A stretch of 6,318 nt of DNA from Flemingiibacterium sp045600005 (GCA_045600005.1 JAZRXB010000210.1:1-6318), one strand, 5' to 3'; shown: positions 1 through 5,994, counted from the stretch's first letter. A program made the numbers and translations. The notes: a model not told the origin generated them from the letters alone.

Positions 1-71
1 CCCTTGGCTATGCGCGTCCGCCGAAAAGGAGAGATACGGCAGTAAAGTCCGGCGGCGCGGACAGTGTGAAC

Positions 72-186
72 TCCGCGAACCGGCGGACGGCGCAAACGGC
101 GCGAACCGGCGGGCGGCGCAAACGGCGCGGGCGGCGCGAACCGGCGGGCGGCGCAAACCGGCGCGAACCGGCGCGTCGGCGCAAAC
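72..186. repeat. GC-rich degenerate tandem repeat, about 26-bp unit
   Basis: Four copies of a roughly 26-bp unit can be read at 72-97, 98-123, 133-158 and 160-186. Each contains GCGAACCGGCGG followed by CGGCGCAAAC. A 9-bp partial unit (GGCGCGGGC) sits between copies 2 and 3, and copy 4 has one inserted base. The array is built from shorter GGCGCRAAC-like subunits. All frames stay largely open through it, giving Arg/Ala/Gly-rich translations, but I see no credible start, ribosome binding site or domain, so I call it non-coding. Positions 1-71 upstream hold no supportable gene, only a short inverted repeat (GTCCG at 47-51 with CGGAC at 58-62). The array ends about 20 bp before the control region of the activase operon. 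Confidence 0.7.
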
Positions 187-205
187 CGTCGCCCACCTCC
201 CGCCA

Positions 206-237
206 TGTTCGGAAATCTTAAAAAATTGTTCGAATAT
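206..237 (+). promoter_or_regulatory. Paired 11-bp boxes, candidate operator/activator sites
   Basis: TGTTCGGAAAT (206-216) and TGTTCGAATAT (227-237) match at 9 of 11 positions. They lie in direct orientation with starts 21 bp apart, about two helical turns, and the second ends four bases before the -35 hexamer. Same-face direct repeats abutting a promoter are typical of activator or repressor binding sites. The regulator is not identified. The IclR-family gene at 4759-5544 is the only regulator in the window, but nothing in the sequence links it to these boxes. Confidence 0.35.
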
Positions 238-241
238 CCGA

Positions 242-270
242 TTTACAAAAGCGGAAAAACGTGCTATAAT
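242..270 (+). promoter_or_regulatory. Strong sigma-70/sigma-A type promoter of the activase-GRE operon
   Basis: A TTTACA -35 (242-247) and a perfect TATAAT -10 (265-270) are separated by 17 bp. TG at 262-263 supplies an extended -10 element (TGCTATAAT). Transcription should start near 277, giving a leader of about 78 nt before the activase start codon. Having both a good -35 and an extended -10 suggests high intrinsic strength. Confidence 0.85.
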
Positions 271-291
271 AGGGTCGTACCGATGAAAACA

Positions 292-320
292 GACCGCGGC
301 GCGCCCGGCGCGGAACGGTC
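292..320 (+). promoter_or_regulatory. Leader stem-loop in the 5' UTR
   Basis: GACCG (292-296) pairs with CGGTC (316-320). Inside, CGCGC (300-304) pairs with GCGCG (308-312) around a CCG loop. A symmetric 3x3 internal loop (CGG/GAA) separates the two helices. The element lies wholly within the predicted leader and ends 18 nt before the GGAGGT ribosome binding site (339-344). No U-run follows, so it is not a simple attenuator. It may stabilise the mRNA or be a protein-binding site; it matches no riboswitch class I can recognise. Confidence 0.4.
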
Positions 321-354
321 GATCAACTGAATCTTCCCGGAGGTCACTCGCTTC

Positions 355-1251
355 ATGGACATTTTCGGAACCATCCTTCAATATAAACGCTTCGCCGTTC
401 ACGACGGCGACGGCATCCGCACCACTCTCTTTCTCAAGGGCTGTCCGCTCTCCTGCAAATGGTGCCACAATCCCGAAGGCATCGGCTTTGTGCCGGAGCT
501 TGCCTGTCTCGCGCATAAGTGCATCGGCTGCGGCGAATGCGCCGCCGTCTGCCCGACCGGCGCGCAGAAGATCGGCGATGACGGTCACACCTTCGACCGC
601 TCGCTCTGCGCCGCGTGCGGAAAATGCGCCGACGCCTGTCTCGGCGGCGCGCTGACGCTCTACGGGCGCAAAGTCTCCGCAAGGGAAGCCGCCGACACGC
701 TGCTTCTCGACCGCGATTTCTTCACCGAATCGGGCGGCGGCGTCACGCTTTCGGGCGGCGAACCGCTGATGCAGCCCGAATTCACCGCCGAGGTCTTCCG
801 TCTCTGCCGGGCACAGGGCGTTTCGACCGCGCTGGACACCTGCGGATACGCGCCGCGCCGCGCGCTCGATCTCGTGCTTCCCTTCACCGACAAGGTGCTG
901 TTCGATATCAAAGCCCTCGACAGCGCCGTCCACGAAGCCTTCACCGGCAGACCGAACGCGCTGATCCACGAAAATCTTCGTTATATCAACAGCCTTCACG
1001 TCCCGACCGAGATCCGCATCCCGCTCATCCCCGGCGTCAACGACGGCGAGAGCGGAGCCATCGCGGACTTTTTAGCGCCGCTCGACTGCATCACGGCGGT
1101 GCGCATCCTGCCCTATCACAAATACGCCGAGACCAAATACGAATCGCTCGGAAAGACCTACGCCGGAAAGGACTTTGAAACGCCAAGCCGCGCCGCGCTC
1201 GAAGCCTTCGCCGCGCCCTTTGCGCCGCGCGGCATCCGCGTTATCTTTTGA
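355..1251 (+). CDS. Glycyl radical enzyme activating protein (radical SAM)
   Basis: This 298-residue protein should use S-adenosylmethionine and a [4Fe-4S] cluster to form a 5'-deoxyadenosyl radical that abstracts hydrogen from the catalytic glycine of the partner enzyme, here the next gene. The radical SAM CX3CX2C motif is Cys30, Cys34 and Cys37 in GCPLSCKWC. A ferredoxin-like insert follows with two further cluster motifs: Cys56/59/62/66 (CIGCGECAAVCP) and Cys85/88/91/95 (CAACGKCADAC). The SAM-binding GGE motif is at residues 134-136 (LSGGEP), and IRIPLIPGVND is typical of the family. The two extra clusters and the length separate it from the shorter pyruvate formate-lyase activase (about 246 residues) and match activases of dehydratase/lyase-type GREs. 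GGAGGT at 339-344 lies 10 nt before the ATG. It is the first gene of a two-gene operon, 15 nt ahead of the GRE. The family is certain; the exact partner type is inferred from the neighbour. Confidence 0.95.
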   Translation: MDIFGTILQYKRFAVHDGDGIRTTLFLKGCPLSCKWCHNPEGIGFVPELACLAHKCIGCGECAAVCPTGAQKIGDDGHTFDRSLCAACGKCADACLGGALTLYGRKVSAREAADTLLLDRDFFTESGGGVTLSGGEPLMQPEFTAEVFRLCRAQGVSTALDTCGYAPRRALDLVLPFTDKVLFDIKALDSAVHEAFTGRPNALIHENLRYINSLHVPTEIRIPLIPGVNDGESGAIADFLAPLDCITAVRILPYHKYAETKYESLGKTYAGKDFETPSRAALEAFAAPFAPRGIRVIF

Positions 1252-1266
1252 CCGAAAGGAGCCGCC

Positions 1267-3420
1267 ATGCTGTTACCCTACACCTTCACTGCCGACCGCG
1301 CCGCCATCGACCGCGCGCGCGACAACATCAAATACGAACCCGACACCGGTCTGTCCGCCGAGGAAGTCCGCGCCGCCTGCGAAAAGATCGCCGCGTCCGC
1401 GAAGACCCGCGCGCGCGCCAGAGCCGAAATGCTCGCGTTCATCCTCGAAAACGCCCGCATCGAGCTGACCCCAGAATCGCTCCTTGCCGACCGCGTGGAC
1501 CCCTGCAATATCACGAATATCTACCGTAACAAATGGGCGGGCGTCTACCGCGAGACCTTCGGCGGGCTTCTGTCCTCCACCGACGACGGCAACCGCTTCG
1601 GCGCGTACTCCGGCACCGACGACTTCGGTCACACCTGCCCCGACTGGGAAGCTCTGCTGACCGACGGCATCCCCGGCGTTCTGAAACGTCAGGAGGAAGC
1701 CCTCGCCGCCGCCGACACCGACAAAAAGCGCGACTTTTACTCGTCGTGCATTCTGGTCTGGCGCGCTATCATCAGACTGCTGAACCGCTTCGCCGACAAG
1801 GCCGAATCCTGCGCCGCCGACTATCCGACCGCGAAGCTGATGGCGGAAAGCCTTCGCGCCGCCGCGACCCGTGCGCCCCGGAACCTGCTCGAAGCCATGC
1901 AGGTCACGGCGGTGATCTACCGTCTCGGCACGCACGTCGAAAACTGCCCCGTCCGCTCGCTCGGACGGCTCGACAAGCTCTATCTGCCCTTCCTGTCGGA
2001 CGACGCGAAGGAAAACGAGGAGCTGTTTCGCTACTTCCTCGACCGCTTCAACGACAAATACATCGGCGCGAACATCCCGTTCACCATCGGCGGCGAGGAT
2101 ATCGCGTCGGACAGCCGCATCGAAGCGCTCGACCTGACGATCCTCAGGGTCTACGGCGAGCTTGACGTCATGAGCCCGAAGATTCAGGTCCGCGTCGGCG
2201 AGCATACGCCGCAGAGCGTGATCGACAAGGTGCTGGATCTCATCCGCGGCGGCTCGAACAGTCTGGTTTTCTGCAACGACCGGGTCGTCATCTCGTCGCT
2301 CGTGCGCAACGGGCATACGCTCGAGGACGCGCGAAACTACGTCATGATCGGCTGCTACGAGTCCTCCACGATGGGCAAGGAAGCCGCCTGCACCTGCTGC
2401 GGACGCATTTCGCTCGCCAAAGCGGTCGAGTGCGCGATGAACGGCGGACGCGACCTGCGCACCGGCACGCAGCTCGGACCGGTCTGCCCGACCGATCACG
2501 AAACCTTCGACGGGCTTTTAGAAGCCGTGAAGGGACAGCTCACGTATTTCGCCGAAAGATCCATCGCCCGCACGACCGCGATGGAGACGCTCTACCCCGA
2601 AGTCAGCTGCGCGCCGATCCTGTCCGGCTCGATGCGCTGCTGCATGGAGAGCGGAAAGGACGTGTACGAGGGCGGCGCGGTCTACAACTTCTCGTCGATC
2701 AACATTTTCGGCGCCGCCACCGCCGCCGACTCGCTCGCCGCGATCAAAACGCTCGTCTATGACGAAAAGAAGCTGACGCTGCCAGAATTCAATGAAATTC
2801 TGAAAAACGACTGGGAAGGTCACGAAAAGCTGCGCCTTCTCTGCAAAAACAAAATGCCGAAATACGGCTGCGGTATCGAATGGGTCGATAAGCTCGCCGC
2901 CGGGCTGACGAGCCACACTGCGGCAGAGGTCAACGGCAAGCCGAACGGACGCGGCGGCTCCTTCCGCGCGGGCGCGTTCTCGATCGACTGGCGCTTCGAC
3001 TACGGCAAGAAGACCCCCGCCACCGCCGACGGACGGCGCGCGGGCGAAACGCTGTCGAAGAACTTCTGCGCGTCGGATTCCGCCGACCGCGAGGGCGTGA
3101 CCGCGATGATGCAGAGCTGCTGCACCTTCAACGGCACCGAGCTGTCGAACGGCGGCGTGCTGGACGTCGTACTGCACCCCACGGCGGTCGCGGGAGACGA
3201 CGGACGGGACGCGATGCGCGGACTGTTAAAAACCTTCCTTCGCCGGGACGGCTTCGCGGTCCAGTTCAACGTGCTGGACCCGGCGGTGCTTCGCCGTGCG
3301 CAGACGGAACCGGAGAAATACGCGACCCTGCAGGTGCGTCTGTGCGGCTGGAACGTGTATTTCGTCAACCTGAGCAGAACGGAGCAGGACGAATTCATCC
3401 GCCAGTCGGAGCAGGCATAA
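1267..3420 (+). CDS. Glycyl radical enzyme, PFL-like family, substrate unknown
   Basis: This 717-residue protein combines a pyruvate formate-lyase-like barrel with a C-terminal glycyl radical domain. The thiyl-radical cysteine is Cys363 in the motif MIGCYES. Glu365 of this Gly-Cys-x-Glu motif is the position of the general base in glycerol/propanediol dehydratase, choline TMA-lyase, hydroxyproline dehydratase and isethionate lyase. Pyruvate formate-lyase instead has adjacent cysteines. The radical glycine is Gly694 in VRLCGWNVYF, 23 residues from the end, where the family usually has RV(S/A)GY. GHTCPDW (from His122) and GRDLRTGTQLG after the active site are also family-like. At 717 residues it is shorter than the usual 780-850, mainly at the N-terminus. 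The ATG follows AAAGGAG (1255-1261) by 5 nt, and the gene sits 15 nt after its activase. No microcompartment or transporter gene is present. A dehydratase/C-X lyase is most likely; the reaction cannot be named. The cytoplasmic enzyme should be inactivated by oxygen. Confidence 0.93.
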   Translation: MLLPYTFTADRAAIDRARDNIKYEPDTGLSAEEVRAACEKIAASAKTRARARAEMLAFILENARIELTPESLLADRVDPCNITNIYRNKWAGVYRETFGGLLSSTDDGNRFGAYSGTDDFGHTCPDWEALLTDGIPGVLKRQEEALAAADTDKKRDFYSSCILVWRAIIRLLNRFADKAESCAADYPTAKLMAESLRAAATRAPRNLLEAMQVTAVIYRLGTHVENCPVRSLGRLDKLYLPFLSDDAKENEELFRYFLDRFNDKYIGANIPFTIGGEDIASDSRIEALDLTILRVYGELDVMSPKIQVRVGEHTPQSVIDKVLDLIRGGSNSLVFCNDRVVISSLVRNGHTLEDARNYVMIGCYESSTMGKEAACTCCGRISLAKAVECAMNGGRDLRTGTQLGPVCPTDHETFDGLLEAVKGQLTYFAERSIARTTAMETLYPEVSCAPILSGSMRCCMESGKDVYEGGAVYNFSSINIFGAATAADSLAAIKTLVYDEKKLTLPEFNEILKNDWEGHEKLRLLCKNKMPKYGCGIEWVDKLAAGLTSHTAAEVNGKPNGRGGSFRAGAFSIDWRFDYGKKTPATADGRRAGETLSKNFCASDSADREGVTAMMQSCCTFNGTELSNGGVLDVVLHPTAVAGDDGRDAMRGLLKTFLRRDGFAVQFNVLDPAVLRRAQTEPEKYATLQVRLCGWNVYFVNLSRTEQDEFIRQSEQA

Positions 3421-3443
3421 GCCGGTCGATTCAGGCATAACAG

Positions 3444-3476
3444 GAAGGGGAGCCGGACGGCTCCCCTTCTCTTTTT
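3444..3476 (+). terminator. Intrinsic terminator of the activase-GRE operon
   Basis: GAAGGGGAGCC (3444-3454) and GGCTCCCCTTC (3459-3469) form a perfect 11-bp stem with a GGAC loop. TCTTTTT (3470-3476) follows at once. It lies 24 nt after the GRE stop codon. Read on the minus strand the stem is followed by CTGTTATG, not a T-run, so it would serve the convergent minus-strand gene poorly. Confidence 0.93.
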
Positions 3477-3492
3477 CTCGTTCGGCGTGACC

Positions 3493-3509
3493 GGTCGGAA
3501 CACCCGACC
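3493..3509. other. Short inverted repeat between convergent genes
   Basis: GGTCGG (3493-3498) and CCGACC (3504-3509) form a 6-bp stem with a 5-nt loop, just after the stop codon of the minus-strand gene at 3527-4549. No T-run follows on either strand. It may be a weak terminator or an RNA 3'-end stabiliser for that gene, or chance in GC-rich DNA. Confidence 0.25.
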
Positions 3510-3526
3510 TGCCGATCGTTCAGTAA

Positions 3527-4549
3527 TTATTCCGTGATTTCCGTGATTTCCGCGATTTCAGCGGCTTCCGCGTTCTCCGCGGTCTCAGCGACCTCCTCGG
3601 TCTCGGCGTTCTCCGCGATCTCGGCGTTCTCCTCGGTCTCGGCGTTCTCCCCGGTCTCGGCGTTCTCCGCGGTCTCGGCGTTCTCCGCGATCTCGGCGAA
3701 CGAAGCGTTGACCGTGATATTGCTCATCACCATGGTGAACTGATATTCGGTCTCGCTCAGTTTTTCATACGCAAGCTCATTGCCGTCCGCGTCCACAATG
3801 GACAGCGCGTCGAGCGCATAGCCATCGTCCGGCGCGACCGTGACCGTGATCGGACGACCCTTGACCGATGCGCTGCGGCTCACTTCGACCTTGCCGTTCT
3901 CGGTTTCAGCCGCCTTGATCTGACGTAAGAACGAGAACAGACTGATGCCGAAGCCCTTCTTCTCAGCCGCCGCCGTGCAGACTTCAAGATTGTCGATCAG
4001 CAGGCTGTCCTGATCGGTGCAGTTGTAGTGACGGAACGCAAAGTATGCCGTCTTGTTTTCAAAGCCGGTCACATCATAGGTGAAGAAATTGTTTCCGTTC
4101 CAATAAACCGTGACTTCCTCGTCCGAAACCGGGACCATCGCGCTGATGTCAGGCGTTTCGCCGGCGTAAACCATGAAATGCTCATTCGGAGCAGTTGGCC
4201 AGGTTCCCCACGCATAGAAGGAGATCGTGGTCGTGTCTTTCAGCTCCAGAGCGGGCATGATCGCCCAGTTGTCCGGGTATCTGACGCCATACGTCCACGA
4301 AGCGGATCGCAGGGAATAACCCAGCTCAGCATACCATTCACTGCTGATGTAAGTCCCGCCAGCTTCCGTGGATTCCCAGCCGTATCCGTCGCCGTCCGAG
4401 TCGATCAGGGTCCAGCCGGACAGCTGACTCCGTTCGTTGAAATCATAGAACGCGATCTGTTCGGGCGCAGCCGCGGAAACCGAAACGGTCATGCCGGCTG
4501 CCATCGCCGCCGCCAGAAGAAACGTGAACGTCTTAGTAGTCATTTTCAT
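3527..4549 (-). CDS. Secreted protein: anchor J-like and B-repeat-like domains, repeat tail
   Basis: This 340-residue exported protein has unknown ligand and function. A Sec signal peptide (KMTTK, a hydrophobic core at residues 8-22, then SVSA) likely ends near Ala26-Ala28. Residues about 33-191 resemble the cleaved adhesin/choice-of-anchor J fold: GWTLIDSDGDGYGW at 45-58, a DNWAIMPALEL strand near 94-104 and LLIDNLEVC at the end. Residues about 216-286 resemble a divergent InlB B-repeat (VTVAPDDGYALDALSIVDADGNEL, then YQFTMVMSNITVNASF). Residues 287-340 are an acidic hexapeptide-repeat tail (ENAETA-like). There is no LPXTG motif, membrane anchor or dockerin, so it is secreted or held non-covalently. 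The reading frame extends upstream to 4609, but I chose the ATG at 4549: AAAGGGG (4558-4564) lies 8 nt before it, it begins the signal peptide, and the likely -10 box at 4600-4605 makes the upstream start unlikely. An adhesin or carbohydrate-binding role is inference. Confidence 0.85.
   Translation of the reverse strand: MKMTTKTFTFLLAAAMAAGMTVSVSAAAPEQIAFYDFNERSQLSGWTLIDSDGDGYGWESTEAGGTYISSEWYAELGYSLRSASWTYGVRYPDNWAIMPALELKDTTTISFYAWGTWPTAPNEHFMVYAGETPDISAMVPVSDEEVTVYWNGNNFFTYDVTGFENKTAYFAFRHYNCTDQDSLLIDNLEVCTAAAEKKGFGISLFSFLRQIKAAETENGKVEVSRSASVKGRPITVTVAPDDGYALDALSIVDADGNELAYEKLSETEYQFTMVMSNITVNASFAEIAENAETAENAETGENAETEENAEIAENAETEEVAETAENAEAAEIAEITEITE
3530..3691 (-). repeat. 18-bp coding repeats giving an acidic hexapeptide tail
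   Basis: The last 54 codons of the secreted protein are degenerate 18-bp repeats (plus-strand form TTCTCCGCGATCTCGGCG) that encode hexapeptides such as ENAETA, ENAETG and ENAEIA. The final units degrade to shorter EIAEITEITE. The period is a multiple of three, so slippage changes length without breaking the frame. The product is rich in Ala, Glu, Asn and Thr, with no Lys or Arg and no aromatic residues. Confidence 0.85.
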
Positions 4550-4599
4550 AAAGAATTCCCCTTTCGTTTTGCGAGAAATGAGCATATACACCTGTTTGT

Positions 4600-4631
4600 A
4601 TTGTAACACATCATTCCGTTTGTTTTGTTAA
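4600..4631 (-). promoter_or_regulatory. Probable promoter of the secreted-protein gene
   Basis: On the minus strand, TGTTACAAT provides an extended -10 (TACAAT at 4605-4600, 5 of 6 consensus). The best -35 is TTAACA at 4631-4626, but the spacer is 20 bp, longer than optimal; the extended -10 may compensate. The predicted start near 4593 gives a leader of about 44 nt to the ATG at 4549. The region is clearly more AT-rich than its surroundings. Confidence 0.45.
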
Positions 4632-4698
4632 CTGATTATGAATTTTCTGTTAATCCGTCCCATTTGACCCGCGCCGCCCGATAAAATCCGCCGGACGC

Positions 4699-4727
4699 TT
4701 GACATCCGCCGCCCGCTGATGTATAAT
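4699..4727 (+). promoter_or_regulatory. Perfect-consensus promoter of the IclR-type regulator
   Basis: TTGACA (4699-4704) and TATAAT (4722-4727) are separated by exactly 17 bp, matching the housekeeping sigma consensus at all 12 positions. Transcription should begin near 4734. The last two bases of the -10 box overlap the ATG at 4726, so that codon cannot be the start on this transcript. Confidence 0.92.
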
Positions 4728-4758
4728 GAAAGCAACTGATCCGAAACGGAGGGACGCC

Positions 4759-5544
4759 ATGCCGAACGCCGTCGAAAAAACCATGCTCATCCTCCGCGCC
4801 CTGTCCGACGGCAGGGGAAAGCCCGTGACGCTCGCTTCGCTTTCCGAGCGGACCGGCTTCAATAAAAGCACGGTCTCGCACATCTTAAAGCCGCTCTGCG
4901 CCGGGCGGTACGTCACGCGCGTGTCGCACAGCGAGGGCTATCTGATCGGTCCGGAGCTGCACGTGCTGACGCGCTACGGACGCTACGGCGAGGAGCTGGT
5001 CAGCGTCTGCCGCCCGATCCTGCTGCACCTCAACCGTCAGACCGGCGGGACCGCGGTGCTGGCGGTCGTGCGCGATTCGTGCAAATACATCCTCGACCAC
5101 GTGGAGGGCGGACTGCGCTACTCCGACTCGGACGCGAGCATTCTGGAGGACGACCTCTACCGGACGGTGACGGGGCGTGCGATCCTGTCCGCGATGCCGG
5201 TCTGGGAAGCGCTGGACGTGTACGAAACGCTCGGCGCGCCGAAGAAAGCGGACTGGGAGGAGGTCACTGACCGGGAGAGCTTTCTGGCGGCGCTCGAAAA
5301 AATCCGCGCGGCGAAGGTCTGTCACGCGGAGATCACCTCCTCGGCGCGCGCGTACAGCTCGTTCGCCGTGCCGATCACGGCGGTGGGACGCTGCGTCGGC
5401 GCGCTCGGACTGGTGCTGGTGCGAAGCGCGGACGAGCCGCCGCCCGAAGAAGCGAAGCTCGCCGGACTGACCGCGCTGATGGAGCGCTGCCGTCTGGAAA
5501 CCGAGCGAAGGCTCCGCTTCGAGCCGCCGCAGCCGAACGGGTAA
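4759..5544 (+). CDS. IclR-family transcriptional regulator
   Basis: This 261-residue protein has the two-part IclR architecture: an N-terminal winged helix-turn-helix (VTLASLSERTGFNKSTVSHI, residues about 23-42, then LKPLCAGRYVTR) and a C-terminal GAF-like effector domain (about 75-250). VTGRAILSAMP (137-147) matches the conserved SGKAxLA-type region of that domain. IclR proteins usually act as dimers or tetramers controlling small-molecule catabolism; the effector here is unknown. The frame is open from an ATG at 4726, but that lies within the -10 box of the only strong promoter. The ATG at 4759 follows GGAGGG (4748-4753) by 5 nt and gives the normal family length, so I place the start there. 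It is divergent from the secreted-protein gene, with about 210 bp between start codons. Likely targets are its own region, the esterase-like gene downstream or the GRE operon; the sequence does not decide. Confidence 0.92.
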   Translation: MPNAVEKTMLILRALSDGRGKPVTLASLSERTGFNKSTVSHILKPLCAGRYVTRVSHSEGYLIGPELHVLTRYGRYGEELVSVCRPILLHLNRQTGGTAVLAVVRDSCKYILDHVEGGLRYSDSDASILEDDLYRTVTGRAILSAMPVWEALDVYETLGAPKKADWEEVTDRESFLAALEKIRAAKVCHAEITSSARAYSSFAVPITAVGRCVGALGLVLVRSADEPPPEEAKLAGLTALMERCRLETERRLRFEPPQPNG

Positions 5545-5557
5545 TGCTGCCCGTTTG
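5534..5557 (+). terminator. Hairpin spanning the regulator stop codon (weak terminator candidate)
   Basis: CGAACGGG (5534-5541) pairs with CCCGTTTG (5550-5557), with one G-T wobble, around an 8-nt loop that holds the TAA stop codon. No T-run follows; the 19-bp array begins at once. It may be a weak or Rho-dependent end point, or only the junction where repeat-like DNA starts, since CCGTTTGCCGG also occurs inside the array. Confidence 0.25.
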
Positions 5558-5936
5558 CCGGACGCTCGCCCACACGCCGGACGCTCGTCCACACGCCGGA
5601 CGCTCGTCCGCTCGCCGGACGTTCGACCGCTTGCCGGACGTTCGACCGCTCGCCGGACGCTCGACCGTTTGCCGGACGTTCGACCGTTCGCCGGACGCTC
5701 GACCACACGCCGGACGCTCGTCCGCTCGCCGGACGCTCGTCCGCTTGCCGGACGCTCGTCCACACGCCGGACGTTCGACCGCTCGCCGGACGCTCGACCG
5801 TTTGCCGGATGTTCGACCGCTTGCCGGACGTTCGACCGCTCGCCGGACGTTCGTCTACACGCCGGACGTTCGACCGCTTGCCGGACGCTCGACCGTTTGC
5901 CGGACGTTCGTCCGCTTGCCGGACGCTTACCCGCAC
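5557..5936. repeat. Twenty perfectly phased 19-bp tandem repeats
   Basis: The unit GCCGGACGYTCGWCCNNNN occurs 20 times from 5557 with no insertion or deletion (20 x 19 = 380 bp). Variation is almost confined to position 9 (C or T), position 13 (A or T, once C) and the 4-bp tail, which is ACAC, GCTC, GCTT, GTTT or GTTC. Exceptions are single changes in units 14 and 16 and the diverged last unit. Each unit contains the near-dyad CGGACG-YT-CGWCCG, perfect in units 3, 9, 10 and 19. The array is open in several frames on both strands only because the unit lacks stop codons. Since 19 is not a multiple of three, the variable sites fall in different codon positions in successive units, which argues against coding. 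There are no unique spacers, so it is not CRISPR. It fills the gap between the regulator and the next gene's promoter region. Confidence 0.95.
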
Positions 5937-5968
5937 ACCCCTGTCACGACCACTGAACACCACCGAAC

Positions 5969-5994
5969 GACTATATATAATGACTATATATAAT
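5969..5994 (+). promoter_or_regulatory. Tandem 13-bp duplication carrying two -10 boxes
   Basis: GACTATATATAAT occurs twice back to back (5969-5981 and 5982-5994) without a mismatch. Each copy ends in TATAAT (5976-5981 and 5989-5994). Upstream, TGAACA (5954-5959) is a 4-of-6 match to a -35 with 16-bp spacing to the first box. No -35 fits the second, whose start site would fall in the ribosome binding site. The first box is therefore the likelier promoter, with a leader of about 23 nt. Confidence 0.55.

Noticed and set aside
2..284. Open frame running in from the left edge, and a 62-codon minus-strand frame at 8-196
   Set aside because: Both consist mostly of translated GC-rich repeat with no recognisable domain; the plus frame also runs through the promoter.
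283..330. 15-residue leader peptide (MKTDRGAPGAERSIN)
   Set aside because: The predicted transcript starts only about 6 nt upstream, so no ribosome binding site is available, and the peptide lacks runs of one amino acid suggesting attenuation.
1273..2499. Long minus-strand open frame (408 codons) opposite the GRE
   Set aside because: It is a shadow of the GC-rich GRE gene: Arg/Gly/Val-rich low-complexity translation, no family motifs and no good ribosome binding site. The plus-strand frame carries clear catalytic motifs.
3530..3691. Cell-wall sorting signal at the end of the secreted protein
   Set aside because: No LPXTG-like motif, hydrophobic segment or positive tail is present; the C-terminus is an acidic repeat.
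5557..5936. CRISPR array
   Set aside because: Units are directly abutting 19-mers without unique spacers, and no cas gene is nearby.
206..5936. Shared GTTCGA between the box at 227-237 and many 19-bp units, suggesting decoy regulator sites
   Set aside because: Only six bases are shared and the flanks differ; in GC-rich DNA this may be chance, so I do not claim a link.
5322..5993. Several open frames through the 19-bp array on both strands (133-292 codons)
   Set aside because: The unit has no stop codons and its length is not a multiple of three, so frames stay open by default. Variable positions do not follow codon positions.
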